Assembly: GCF_008520265.1 (NCBI RefSeq)
Contig: NZ_VIQM01000087.1
Coordinates: 62,001 to 126,000, forward strand
Direction: 5' to 3'
DNA from: Sphingobacterium cavernae
GTDB taxonomy: Bacteria > Bacteroidota > Bacteroidia > Sphingobacteriales > Sphingobacteriaceae
Length of the DNA: 64,000 nt
Below the pieces are notes generated by a model. That model was not told the DNA's origin and ran no database searches. It saw nothing but the letters and a program-made list of their open reading frames with translations. A program made the translations under genes and the position numbers. Numbering within the stretch: position 1 is the first letter of the stretch; each line of letters opens with the position of its first letter. Shown here piece by piece: positions 54,863 to 63,285 of the stretch.

Positions 54863-55777
54863 TTACAACAGTGTATTAATTACACTATACCATACAAAGG
54901 ATAATAATATGCCAATCAGAATACTAATTCCTATAAGCGTATTAGCAAATTTAACATTTAAGCCAAATTTTTCAACTACTATACTGGAGGCTACTAAACA
55001 CGGCATAGTCATCTCAAAAACAGAAACACGGAAAAAGTCACCATTTAGCCCCAATAGGTAGATTAATAAAAGAGCAACGAATGGTATAATAAACAATTTA
55101 ACAAGTAAACCTGCATAAAGCCCATTCAATTCATGAGATATACGCTTGAAATTTAATTGAAGTCCTATAGAGAATAATGCCATGGGACTAACCGTCGCCG
55201 CAAAAGAAGAGAACAAATTATTTAGCGCTTCATATTTCAAGTAGTCATGGAAAATCAACGCTATAATGCACGCTATAAATGGTGGAAAGGTCAAAAGTCT
55301 CTTTAATATATACAGATACTTTTCTTTATCATCCTCAAATATATCTCTCGAACCAGCTGCTAATAATACACCAAATAGCGACAAAGTAAAAAATGTCACT
55401 TGATCACTTACTATTGCAACTTTCAAAAATTCCTCTCCATAATACGTACTTACTAGTGGAAAACCAATAAATGAAGTATTTGATAAACCAGCTACAATTA
55501 TTAATGTGTACAACGTTCGATTAGAAAATTTAAACCAAATATTAAGTGCCTTAAAAAAAACATAGGATGTTCCGAAAGCAAGAAATGGTAGTAAAGCGGT
55601 ATATATGTAATCCATATTCCATTCAATCTGTGGAATATATTTGAGAGCGATGGACGGGAGTCCAACATATATAACCCATGTATTAATAGCTAGATGTCCA
55701 CCCTTTTTTACAAGCTTTAAATATCTAAAAAGATATCCAAACAGTAAACATAAAAAAATAACGATAAAATTTGACAT
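54863..55777 (-). CDS. AEC-family (auxin efflux carrier-like) transporter
   Basis: 304 residues and about 10 hydrophobic segments. NTWVIYVGLPSIALKYIP, AGLSNTSFIGFPLVSTYYGEE, and FEMTMPCLVASSIVVEKFGLN match the membrane-transport (AEC) family. It probably moves organic acids or amino acids across the inner membrane. It is encoded ahead of the oxidoreductase operon, 97 bases away, and has its own promoter; whether it belongs to the same transcript is unclear. Confidence 0.88.
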   Translation of the reverse strand: MSNFIVIFLCLLFGYLFRYLKLVKKGGHLAINTWVIYVGLPSIALKYIPQIEWNMDYIYTALLPFLAFGTSYVFFKALNIWFKFSNRTLYTLIIVAGLSNTSFIGFPLVSTYYGEEFLKVAIVSDQVTFFTLSLFGVLLAAGSRDIFEDDKEKYLYILKRLLTFPPFIACIIALIFHDYLKYEALNNLFSSFAATVSPMALFSIGLQLNFKRISHELNGLYAGLLVKLFIIPFVALLLIYLLGLNGDFFRVSVFEMTMPCLVASSIVVEKFGLNVKFANTLIGISILIGILLSFVWYSVINTLL

Positions 55778-55832
55778 CGAGTAATTAAGGATAATATAAT
55801 CTCAATATTTATACTGAGATGCTAACATTGAC

Positions 55833-55840
55833 CAAAAGTA
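55833..55840 (-). promoter_or_regulatory. predicted -7 element for the AEC transporter gene
   Basis: Minus-strand TACTTTTG matches TAnnTTTG and lies about 56 bases before the ATG at 55777. No clear -33 element. Confidence 0.4.
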
Positions 55841-55942
55841 AGCCTTAAATACGTAAAATAAAACTAGATTAAAATATCTAAATAATTATAAAAATTGTTC
55901 TGATTAATAATTGTTCATTGTTAATAATTTGTTATTAACAAA

Positions 55943-55963
55943 AAAGGATGCAATGCATCCTTT
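55943..55963 (-). terminator. terminator after the LEA14-like lipoprotein gene
   Basis: AAAGGATGCA and TGCATCCTTT form an almost perfect palindrome centred at 55953; on the minus strand it is followed by a T run. It lies five bases past the lipoprotein stop. Confidence 0.75.
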
Positions 55964-55967
55964 GAAT

Positions 55968-56576
55968 CTATTTAACTACCTTGTTTAGCGCCTTTGAGAC
56001 TGATTTCCCAAAATCTTTGTCAACTGTAATATAACCCGGATAAAAGAAATTTTTACCGCCAATTTTTACCGAAGGCTTAATCTTTAAAGCAAGAAATGCA
56101 TCACTTTTGCGCGTAAAAATATCGCTCAAAACCTTTTCAATTCCCTGTTCTTTTGCAGCACTAAACAAATTCGCTCTAAAACTAAGTGGTATTACCGTGC
56201 TTTGTCCTTGCGCGAGATTAATATTTTCGTTTACTGAACCTTCAAACAAGGGTTTCCCTCCCATTTCAATCAGATATTTAAATTCATTGATTTTGGTTAC
56301 AGTGGTTGTAGGATTTGTCATTTGCAAATTTACCGTAGCCTCTAAAGGCAAATCTTTGGTCAATAAAGCCATAGCTATCCCAGGTAGACTACTTAGTGAC
56401 ACACCGCCATCTGTTTGGTAAGAATTCACATCTCTTCCCGCTATGCGCATATTCTGAACAGAAGTAACATCATAATTAAACTTTCCTAATGCTGCAATCT
56501 GTGCTTTCTGATTCACCGCACATCCACTTAATAAAAAAACGGTGACAGCAATTACTAAAAAACCTATCTTTTTCAT
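55968..56576 (-). CDS. LEA14-like (LEA type 2) lipoprotein
   Basis: 202 residues from ATG 56576, chosen because it puts the lipobox LLSGC at residue 18; an ATG at 56597 would overlap the upstream gene. After a short N-terminal part, LEATVNLQMTNPTTTVTKINEFKYLIEMGGKPLFEGSVNENINLAQGQSTVIPLSFRANLF resembles the LEA14/WHy fold (alternating NP, YxIxxxGxxLxxG and PLxxR). The C-terminus has KIGGKNFFYPGYITVDKDFGKS. It is paired with an upstream envelope protein (56587). Function unknown. Confidence 0.7.
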   Translation of the reverse strand: MKKIGFLVIAVTVFLLSGCAVNQKAQIAALGKFNYDVTSVQNMRIAGRDVNSYQTDGGVSLSSLPGIAMALLTKDLPLEATVNLQMTNPTTTVTKINEFKYLIEMGGKPLFEGSVNENINLAQGQSTVIPLSFRANLFSAAKEQGIEKVLSDIFTRKSDAFLALKIKPSVKIGGKNFFYPGYITVDKDFGKSVSKALNKVVK

Positions 56577-56586
56577 ATTCAAATTA

Positions 56587-57330
56587 TTATTTTCCAAATG
56601 TATAAACTAACCCCAACGTAAAAACTGAGTTTCCGGCTTTTAAATATTCGTTGCTATTCAATCCAATATTAAAACCATTAGTATACTGCACTTGCAAGCC
56701 ATTAACCAATTGCATACGCGTAAAAAAAAGTGGTTCAATAAAATAATTTTCCTCCTTAGGAGCTATAACATCATTCAATAAAAAATCCTTCATCCCTATT
56801 CTACTTAGACGAATTGCAGTACCATAGTTTAATTCTTTTTTGTCTCCAAAGATATTTATCTTCTTTTTACGTGTAGATGAGTAGTTTACCTGTAAAAATA
56901 TTTTATCAAAATTCATTTCGCGCGATTCCACCAATTCATAACCATAGATCGACGCTCTTTGCTTGAAATCTTTTGTATTTCCAACACCATAGCCAGCGTA
57001 CATTTCAAATACTTGCCTTTTATCCTTTCCCTTAGTCGTGAAATAACCGATTCCTCCTTCTGTTAACCACTGACGAAAGTAATTATTATTATTAGCACCA
57101 GTGTTGACAGTTGATCCATTAGCAATGATAGCTATATTATCACTTATCGCTACTCCCAAATTTCCAGAAATATTTCCTTTGGAATTAAAATGTCCTCCTA
57201 CATAGACTTCACCAGAATTTTTGAACATTGGTGTCGATGGAACATTAGGCATATAGATAGAGCTACAACTGGCCAAAAATACTGTTGAAAACAGTAAAAG
57301 TAATGAATGATTTTTGATGATTTTTGACAT
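56587..57330 (-). CDS. predicted outer-membrane beta-barrel lipoprotein
   Basis: About 247 residues from ATG 57330, which gives a normal lipoprotein signal (MSKIIKNHSLLLLFSTVFLASC); upstream ATG codons at 57348 and 57336 are less suitable. After SSIYMPNVPSTPMFKNSGEVYVGG the sequence alternates short amphipathic strands with Gly/Asn turns, ending in FTLGLVYTFGK with a C-terminal aromatic-rich strand, suggesting a small barrel. No known domain recognised. It is followed 10 bases later by the LEA14-like gene. Confidence 0.6.
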   Translation of the reverse strand: MSKIIKNHSLLLLFSTVFLASCSSIYMPNVPSTPMFKNSGEVYVGGHFNSKGNISGNLGVAISDNIAIIANGSTVNTGANNNNYFRQWLTEGGIGYFTTKGKDKRQVFEMYAGYGVGNTKDFKQRASIYGYELVESREMNFDKIFLQVNYSSTRKKKINIFGDKKELNYGTAIRLSRIGMKDFLLNDVIAPKEENYFIEPLFFTRMQLVNGLQVQYTNGFNIGLNSNEYLKAGNSVFTLGLVYTFGK

Positions 57331-57368
57331 ACACATGGTTACGAACAATCATGCCAATTTAATATAAA

Positions 57369-57395
57369 AAGTCCTTGATCAAGCATCAAGGACTT
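57369..57395 (-). terminator. terminator of the OmpA-family gene
   Basis: AAGTCCTTGAT (57369-57379) pairs with ATCAAGGACTT (57385-57395) around CAAGC; on the minus strand a TTTTTA tail follows. It lies 26 bases past the OmpA-family stop. Confidence 0.88.
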
Positions 57396-57420
57396 AATTT
57401 TATATTATTTAACGTAAATT

Positions 57421-58296
57421 TTAGATACTTGGTTCTTGTTCTGTATCAGGAGCTTTATCGATTAACTCCATAAATTGATCTAATTTCGGTGTAATTATGA
57501 TTTGCGTACGTCTATTTCTAGCTTTACCCGCTGGTGTGCTGTTATCCGCAATAGGATTATACTCACCACGACCACCTGCTGTCAAGCGCTTAGGATCTAC
57601 CCCATAATTATTTTGTAATGCTTGTACAACTGATGAGGCACGAAGAGTGGACAGATCCCAATTGTTACGAATATTTGGTTTCGAGATCGGATCTGAATCT
57701 GTGTTACCTTCAATTAGTACATCATAATCTTTATAGTCTTGAATGATTTTTGCAATCTTGCTTAAAGTTTCTCCAGCTTGCTCAGACACTTCATAACTTC
57801 CAGATTTGTACAACATATTATCCGACAAGGATATATAAACAACACCTTTCAATACCTGAACATCCACATCCTTCAACTCCTCACGACTAAGCGAACGTGT
57901 CAAATTGTTGGTCAACACCATATTCAATGAATCCGACTTATTTTTCGTGTTTACCAAGTGTTGAATGTACTTGTTTGAAGCATTAATCTCATCCACTAGC
58001 TTGGAAATATTCACATTTCCCTGAGAATTTTGTGCGATACTTTGATCTAAAGTTCCTTGTAACTTTGCATAAGCTTCTTTCAAGGCCGCGTTATTCTTAC
58101 GCTCGTATTCTAATTGATCCTCTAAGCTTTTTACTTTTGCACGACTTTCAGTCAATTCCAATTGTGTCTTTTGATACAATTGACCGAGATCTCTGTATTG
58201 TGCATCTAATGCAGTGTATTTTTTATTGCTCACACAACCTGTTAATAACAAGCCGCCAAGCAAAATGGTAACAGGAAGAATTCTTTGTATTGCCAT
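57421..58296 (-). CDS. OmpA-family peptidoglycan-binding lipoprotein
   Basis: 291 residues; lipobox LLLTGC near residue 21. A long coiled coil follows (about 30-125; LEDQLEYERKNNAALKEAYAKLQ), then an OmpA/MotB C-terminal domain (about 150-270): VYISLSDNMLYKSGSYEV, LIEGNTDSDPISKP, WDLSTLRASSVVQALQNNYGVDPKRLTAGGRGEYNPIADN, and ARNRRTQIIITP. The NTD...R motif binds diaminopimelate of peptidoglycan. It links the outer membrane and cell wall. It is transcribed alone, with its own terminator. Confidence 0.92.
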   Translation of the reverse strand: MAIQRILPVTILLGGLLLTGCVSNKKYTALDAQYRDLGQLYQKTQLELTESRAKVKSLEDQLEYERKNNAALKEAYAKLQGTLDQSIAQNSQGNVNISKLVDEINASNKYIQHLVNTKNKSDSLNMVLTNNLTRSLSREELKDVDVQVLKGVVYISLSDNMLYKSGSYEVSEQAGETLSKIAKIIQDYKDYDVLIEGNTDSDPISKPNIRNNWDLSTLRASSVVQALQNNYGVDPKRLTAGGRGEYNPIADNSTPAGKARNRRTQIIITPKLDQFMELIDKAPDTEQEPSI

Positions 58297-58372
58297 ATTC
58301 TTTTATTTTAATCTTTCATAAATTAACAATTATAATACCGAAATACAAGGTTTTATTGTTAAATAATACTAA

Positions 58373-58405
58373 AAAATCCTTCAACCGGGGAGATTGAAGG
58401 ATTTT
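58373..58405 (-). terminator. terminator of pyrD
   Basis: AAAATCCTTCAA (58373-58384) pairs with TTGAAGGATTTT (58394-58405) around CCGGGGAGA; on the minus strand it is followed by a T run. It lies about 120 bases past the pyrD stop. Confidence 0.8.
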
Positions 58406-58410
58406 ATAAC

Positions 58411-58444
58411 TAACCAATTATTAACCTAAATTATGAATTACTAA
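58411..58444 (+). other. orphan translation-leader-like sequence (ATG then stop after three codons)
   Basis: TAACCAATTATTAACCTAAA followed by TTATG has the look of a Bacteroidota 5' leader (compare AACCAATTAAT before both susC genes), but the frame is only ATG AAT TAC TAA (58433-58444). It lies in the 226-base gap between the OmpA-family gene and pyrD. No gene follows on this strand. Probably a vestige or a chance resemblance. Confidence 0.25.
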
Positions 58445-58522
58445 ACACTAATCAATACTTATGCCAATCTTAATTATGTCAGTTTTATATTAACATATTT
58501 TAACAATTTATTGCTAAAACGT

Positions 58523-59554
58523 CTATTTATTTTTCAAAATACCCTTACAGATATTACTAATCAAAGCTGGGCCTTCATAAACAAAACCTGTATAGACTTG
58601 TACTAAAGCAGCACCAGCATTCAATTTCTCTATCGCATCTTCTGCTGTATGAATACCGCCTACCCCAATTATTGGAAAAGCTCCATTTGATTTTTGGTGA
58701 ATGTATTTAATTACTTCTGTCGAGCGTTTTGTTAATGGCTTACCACTTACTCCGCCCATTTCCTTCACCAAATTAGGATCAGACTGCAAACCTTCTCTCG
58801 AAATTGTTGTATTTGTCGCTATTAAACCAGCAATTTTAGTTTCAGTTACGATATCAACAATATCATCCAATTGCGAATCAGTCAAATCAGGTGCAATTTT
58901 TAATAATATTGGTTTTGCAGTAGGCTTCTGTGCATTCAAATCTTGTAAGGTATTCAAGATATGCATCAATGGACCTTTTTCTTGTAAATCACGTAAACCT
59001 GGTGTATTTGGCGAACTCACATTCACGACAAAGTAATCAACGTAATCATACAATGCATGGAAACAATAGATATAATCGTTAACAGCTTCTTCGTTTGGCG
59101 TCACTTTATTTTTACCAATATTTCCACCAATGATGACACCTTGCGTATTTTTTAGATGAGATAATCGTCCTGCAGCAACATCTGCGCCTTGATTATTGAA
59201 TCCCATACGATTAATCAATGCTTCGTCATTTACCAAACGAAACATACGGGGCTTATCATTTCCCGGCTGAGGCTTTGGTGTGACTGTTCCAATTTCGATA
59301 AAACCAAAACCAAAATTCGACATATCTTCGATATACTCTGCATTTTTGTCAAAACCAGCAGCCAAACCTACAGGATTTTTGAACTTTAAACCAAAAACTT
59401 CTCTTTCTAATCGCGGATCTTCGACCGAATACAAAGATTTCAAAATAGATTTAGAACCCCAGATTTTAGTGAAAGTTTTCAATCCATTCGTAACCGTATG
59501 ATGCGCTTTTTCGGGCGCCATCGAAAAGAAAATTGGCTTTATTAGTTTGTACAT
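58523..59554 (-). CDS. pyrD: dihydroorotate dehydrogenase (quinone), class 2
   Basis: 343 residues from ATG 59554 ([10 protein letters not shown]); the ATG at 59578 would be 24 bases upstream and would lie before the helix pair that normally begins the protein. N-terminal membrane-associating helices ([21 protein letters not shown]) mark class 2. [56 protein letters not shown] (catalytic Ser) and [33 protein letters not shown] (FMN phosphate) are all present. It oxidises dihydroorotate with quinone reduction at the inner membrane. pyrC lies 13 kb away in the same window. Confidence 0.94.
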   Translation of the reverse strand: MYKLIKPIFFSMAPEKAHHTVTNGLKTFTKIWGSKSILKSLYSVEDPRLEREVFGLKFKNPVGLAAGFDKNAEYIEDMSNFGFGFIEIGTVTPKPQPGNDKPRMFRLVNDEALINRMGFNNQGADVAAGRLSHLKNTQGVIIGGNIGKNKVTPNEEAVNDYIYCFHALYDYVDYFVVNVSSPNTPGLRDLQEKGPLMHILNTLQDLNAQKPTAKPILLKIAPDLTDSQLDDIVDIVTETKIAGLIATNTTISREGLQSDPNLVKEMGGVSGKPLTKRSTEVIKYIHQKSNGAFPIIGVGGIHTAEDAIEKLNAGAALVQVYTGFVYEGPALISNICKGILKNK

Positions 59555-59610
59555 TATCAAATATGAATCTTTAATCAAAAAACGAAGGATATATTCCTTT
59601 TGCTTAGCTA

Positions 59611-59618
59611 CAAAGGTA
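59611..59618 (-). promoter_or_regulatory. predicted -7 element for pyrD
   Basis: Minus-strand TACCTTTG matches TAnnTTTG, 57 bases before the pyrD ATG. It is back to back with the ABC-F promoter (59641-59648). Confidence 0.5.
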
Positions 59619-59640
59619 GAAAAGAAGCAGAAATAATCAC

Positions 59641-59648
59641 TACTTTTG
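59641..59648 (+). promoter_or_regulatory. predicted -7 element for the ABC-F gene
   Basis: TACTTTTG matches TAnnTTTG and lies only nine bases before the ATG at 59657, so the transcript would be leaderless or nearly so. This supports 59657 as the start instead of the TTG at 59600, which would be upstream of the promoter. Confidence 0.6.
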
Positions 59649-59656
59649 CATTCGAA

Positions 59657-61570
59657 ATGATATCAATAAATAATTTAACATTTGAAATAGGCTCAAGAGC
59701 CTTGTACGACGAAGCAAGCTGGCACATCAAACCAGGAGATAAAGTAGGATTAATCGGTGCTAATGGCACAGGGAAATCCACATTACTACGTCTCATCGTC
59801 GGACAATACAAACCTACCTCAGGTACCATTTCAATGGCTAAAGATTTAAAAATTGGTTACCTAAACCAAGATTTATTGTCTTACCATTCGGAAAAAAGCA
59901 TTTTACATGTGGCTATGGAGGCTTTTGAGCGCCAAAATCAACTGCACACAGAGATAGAAAATCTACTTAAGAAATTAGAAACAGACTATTCGGATGATAT
60001 TCTGAACAAGCTTAGTGATAAACAATCAGAGTTTGAAGCATTAGATGGTTACAATATTGAATTTCGTGCGCATGAGATATTAGCAGGTCTTGGTTTTTCG
60101 GAAGATGAACAAAGAAGACCATTGGCTACTTTCTCTGGAGGATGGCGTATGCGTGTGATGTTGGCGCGAATTCTTTTGCAAGCACCTGATATTTTATTAT
60201 TGGATGAGCCGACAAACCACATGGATTTACCTTCTATCAAATGGTTGGAAAATTACTTACAAGCTTTTGAAGGTGCAATTGTAATTGTATCACACGATAG
60301 GTATTTCTTGGATAGAATTATCAAAAAAACAGTAGAGTCTCGCAAAGGAAAATTGACTTTGTATGCTGGTAATTACAGCTTCTATTTGGAAGAAAAAGCG
60401 ATGCGTAATGAAATACAAGCAGGGCAATTCAAAAATCAGCAAGCTAAAATTAAGCAAGAAGAACGATTAATTGAGCGGTTCCGTGCAAAAGCATCGAAAG
60501 CAAAAATGGCGCAATCGCGCATCAAAGCTTTGGAGCGCATGGATCGTGTAGACGATGTGGATGACGATAATCCGGAAGTAAATTTCAGCTTTAAATTTTC
60601 TAAACCTTCGGGTCGCCATGTGGTCACTTTAGAAAATATTTCCAAGTCTTACCCAAATTTGGAGATCTTGCGCAATACCAATGCACTCATCGAAAAAGGC
60701 GATAAAATTGCTTTAATCGGCGCCAACGGTAAGGGTAAATCTACCTTATTACGAATTGTTGCTGATAATGACAAAAACTTCGAAGGCACGGCTATCAAAG
60801 GACACAATGTTTCCCAAACTTTCTTTGCACAGCATCAATTGGAGGCTTTGCATTTAGAAAACTCTATCATTGCCGAAATGCAAGCCTTTGCCCCAAAACA
60901 TACCGAAACAGAATTACGTTCGATTTTGGGTTGCTTCCTATTTACAGGAGATGATGCTTTCAAAAAGATTAAAGTGCTATCAGGAGGTGAAAAATCACGT
61001 GTTGCTTTAGCGAAAGCTTTAACAGCAGACGCAAATTTCTTGGTACTCGATGAGCCTACTAACCACTTGGATATGGCTTCCGTAAACATTTTGATTCAGG
61101 CGCTACAACAATATGAGGGTACTTTTATTGTTGTTTCTCACGACCGTTATTTCTTAGACAATGTAGCTAACAAAATTTGGTTTATCGAAAATAAAGAAAT
61201 CAAAGAATATCCTGGAACATACCAAGAGTATGAAGAATGGAATGCTAAACGTGTCATAAAACCGGAAGTTAAAGAAGAGAAAAAAATAGTCAAAGAAGAG
61301 CCTAAAAAACAAAAACAAGCACCTTCTGACGACACCAAAAGAATATTACTAAAGAAGAATAAAGAACTAGCCCAACTGGAAGAGCAAATTGCGATCAAAG
61401 ATGAAGAGGTCAAAAAATTAGAAGCACATTTGTCTTCCGAAGAAGTTTATTCAGATGCAGTCAAATTACAAGAAGCAACAAGAAATTACAATTCTGCCAA
61501 AGCTGAATTTGATCAGTTACAACAAAACTGGGAAGCATTAGCAGAAGAGATAATGGAACTGGAGGGATAA
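59657..61570 (+). CDS. ABC-F family ATPase (Uup/YheS-like)
   Basis: 637 residues from ATG 59657 ([12 protein letters not shown]). Two ABC cassettes: Walker [12 protein letters not shown] (about residue 36) and [11 protein letters not shown] (about 352); signatures [15 protein letters not shown] and [15 protein letters not shown]; Walker [12 protein letters not shown] and [11 protein letters not shown]. No membrane segment. A linker rich in Lys/Arg ([25 protein letters not shown]) separates the cassettes, and the C-terminus is a long coiled coil ([29 protein letters not shown]), as in Uup. ABC-F proteins act on the ribosome or, for Uup, in DNA transactions. It is divergent from pyrD. Confidence 0.93.
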   Translation: MISINNLTFEIGSRALYDEASWHIKPGDKVGLIGANGTGKSTLLRLIVGQYKPTSGTISMAKDLKIGYLNQDLLSYHSEKSILHVAMEAFERQNQLHTEIENLLKKLETDYSDDILNKLSDKQSEFEALDGYNIEFRAHEILAGLGFSEDEQRRPLATFSGGWRMRVMLARILLQAPDILLLDEPTNHMDLPSIKWLENYLQAFEGAIVIVSHDRYFLDRIIKKTVESRKGKLTLYAGNYSFYLEEKAMRNEIQAGQFKNQQAKIKQEERLIERFRAKASKAKMAQSRIKALERMDRVDDVDDDNPEVNFSFKFSKPSGRHVVTLENISKSYPNLEILRNTNALIEKGDKIALIGANGKGKSTLLRIVADNDKNFEGTAIKGHNVSQTFFAQHQLEALHLENSIIAEMQAFAPKHTETELRSILGCFLFTGDDAFKKIKVLSGGEKSRVALAKALTADANFLVLDEPTNHLDMASVNILIQALQQYEGTFIVVSHDRYFLDNVANKIWFIENKEIKEYPGTYQEYEEWNAKRVIKPEVKEEKKIVKEEPKKQKQAPSDDTKRILLKKNKELAQLEEQIAIKDEEVKKLEAHLSSEEVYSDAVKLQEATRNYNSAKAEFDQLQQNWEALAEEIMELEG

Positions 61571-61576
61571 AATATA

Positions 61577-61601
61577 AAGGCTTTACAAATTGTAAAGCCT
61601 T
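61577..61601. terminator. bidirectional terminator between ABC-F and GNAT genes
   Basis: AAGGCTTTAC (61577-61586) pairs with GTAAAGCCTT (61592-61601), loop AAATT, followed by CATTTTC. It sits between convergent genes and could serve both. Confidence 0.8.
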
Positions 61602-61607
61602 CATTTT

Positions 61608-62057
61608 CTATGTTAACACCATTTCTACATGAGGAATATTATCTTCGAGATAAGGCTCTTCGCTCACACGTACAAAACCTACGTTTTCATAAAACCCCTG
61701 TAAATGTGCTTGCGCGCTAATGCGGATGGCTTCTGTTGGAAAATCTTTTCGTATGGCTGAAATGGCTTGCAACATAAGCTCTGTCCCCAATTTCAAATGA
61801 CGTGCAGCTGGATTCACTACTACACGACCAATCGACGCATCTGCGTAGGATACATTAGGCGGAAGTAAGCGTGCATAAGCTACGACTTCTCCATCCAAAA
61901 TTCCCATCAAATGCTTTCCTTTCAAATCTTTGTTATCACATTCCGGGTACAAACATTCTTGTTCCAACATGAATACATTAATACGAAGTTGTAATATCTT
62001 ATACAACTCCAAACTTGACAATTCTGAAAAAGGACGAACTACCCAAGTAACACTCAT
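61608..62057 (-). CDS. GNAT acetyltransferase, ElaA-like
   Basis: 149 residues. ElaA features: LSSLELYKILQLRINVFMLEQECLYPECDNKDLKGKHLMG, ARLLPPNVSYADASIGRVVVNPAARHLKLGTELMLQAI (acetyl-CoA loop) and YENVGFVRVSEEPYLEDNIPHVEMVL. Cytoplasmic acetyl-CoA-dependent acyltransferase of unknown substrate. Six bases after the YqeY gene stop, so probably co-transcribed with YqeY and the SDR. Confidence 0.9.
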   Translation of the reverse strand: MSVTWVVRPFSELSSLELYKILQLRINVFMLEQECLYPECDNKDLKGKHLMGILDGEVVAYARLLPPNVSYADASIGRVVVNPAARHLKLGTELMLQAISAIRKDFPTEAIRISAQAHLQGFYENVGFVRVSEEPYLEDNIPHVEMVLT

Positions 62058-62063
62058 TTGAAA

Positions 62064-62513
62064 TTAAGCTAAACTAGATTTTACGATTTCAGAAATAGTT
62101 TTGCCGTCAGCTTTACCAGCCAATTGTGCATTTGCAACACCCATTACTTTACCCATGTCTTTCATGCCGGCAGCGCCAGTTTCAGTGATAATATTTTTAA
62201 TAACCGCTTCAATTTCTTCACGAGATAATTGTTTCGGAAGATATTCTTCAATCACTTGTTGCTCTTCAAACTCTGTTTGAAACAAATCCTCACGACCTTG
62301 AGTTTTGTAAATCTCTCCAGACTCCTTGCGTTGTTTTACTAATTTCTGCAAAACTTTGATTTCAGCATCTTCTGTCAATTCTTCAACACCTGCTTTTTCA
62401 GTTTTTGCTAATAAAATAGCCGCCTTCACAGCACGCAATCCTCTCAAACGCACGGCATCTTTAGCGATCATCGCTGCTTTGATATCCTGATTTATTTTTT
62501 GTTCTAATGACAT
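62064..62513 (-). CDS. GatB/YqeY-domain protein
   Basis: 149 residues covering the whole YqeY family: LEQKINQDIKAAMIAKDAVRLRGLRAVKAAI, VLQKLVKQRKESGEIYKTQGREDLFQTEFEEQQVIEEYLPKQLSREEIE, and GAAGMKDMGKVMGVANAQLAGKADGKTISEIVKSSL. It resembles the tail domain of GatB that contacts tRNA; stand-alone YqeY may act in tRNA-dependent amidation, not proven. Seven bases after the SDR stop. Confidence 0.93.
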   Translation of the reverse strand: MSLEQKINQDIKAAMIAKDAVRLRGLRAVKAAILLAKTEKAGVEELTEDAEIKVLQKLVKQRKESGEIYKTQGREDLFQTEFEEQQVIEEYLPKQLSREEIEAVIKNIITETGAAGMKDMGKVMGVANAQLAGKADGKTISEIVKSSLA

Positions 62514-62520
62514 AATACAA

Positions 62521-63282
62521 TTATTTTCTGTTTACAATAGTTCCATTTGCTTGCGCTGTAGGCATGATAAGCAAATCGTTTATATTCACATGTGCTGGAC
62601 GAGATAAAACAAAAGCAATTGTTTCTGCTATATCCTCTCCACGCAATGGTGTTAAGCCAGTATACACATTTTTTGCCCGTTCTTTATCCCCATGAAATCT
62701 AACTTCCGAAAATTCAGTCTCAACCATACCAGGGTTAATTGCCGTAACTTTTATTCCGAAAGGTAACAAATCAATACGCATCGCTTTATTCAACGCATCC
62801 ACCGCATGCTTCGTAGCACAATACACATTTCCATTCGGATAGACTTCCTTACCAGCAATTGAACCAATATTTACAATATGTGCACTGTTACTAAGTTTCA
62901 AAAAAGGAGTAACTGCTTTTGTGACGTAAAGAAGTCCCTTTACATTTGTATCGATCATGCGATCCCAATCGTCCAAATCTCCATCTTGCAAAGCATCCAA
63001 TCCTTGACTTAATCCCGCATTATTGATTAATATATCAATATTTTTCCATTCGGCAGGAAGATTATGTATAGAATTTAGGACATCTTCTCTGTTTCGTACA
63101 TCCAACACAAAAGTATACACTTCCAAACCTGAAATAGATTCTTGTAACTCGTTTTTTAATTGTACCAACCTATCTTCACGGCGTGCACAAAGAATCAATC
63201 TATAATTTCCCTCTTTCGCTAATACATGCGCACAGGAAGCACCGATACCTGAACTTGCGCCAGTAATTAAAACTGTTCTCAT
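62521..63282 (-). CDS. short-chain dehydrogenase/reductase (YdfG-like)
   Basis: 253 residues, classical SDR: cofactor motif TGASSGIGASCAHVLA, ILINNAGLSQGLDAL, catalytic Ser in VNIGSIAGKEVYP, YCATK (Tyr/Lys) and INPGMVETEFSEVRF. An Arg-rich segment after the second strand (CARREDRL) suggests NADP preference. Similar to the YdfG group of 3-hydroxy acid or serine dehydrogenases. It begins four bases after the PorT-like gene stop. Confidence 0.92.
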   Translation of the reverse strand: MRTVLITGASSGIGASCAHVLAKEGNYRLILCARREDRLVQLKNELQESISGLEVYTFVLDVRNREDVLNSIHNLPAEWKNIDILINNAGLSQGLDALQDGDLDDWDRMIDTNVKGLLYVTKAVTPFLKLSNSAHIVNIGSIAGKEVYPNGNVYCATKHAVDALNKAMRIDLLPFGIKVTAINPGMVETEFSEVRFHGDKERAKNVYTGLTPLRGEDIAETIAFVLSRPAHVNINDLLIMPTAQANGTIVNRK

Positions 63283-63285
63283 TTT

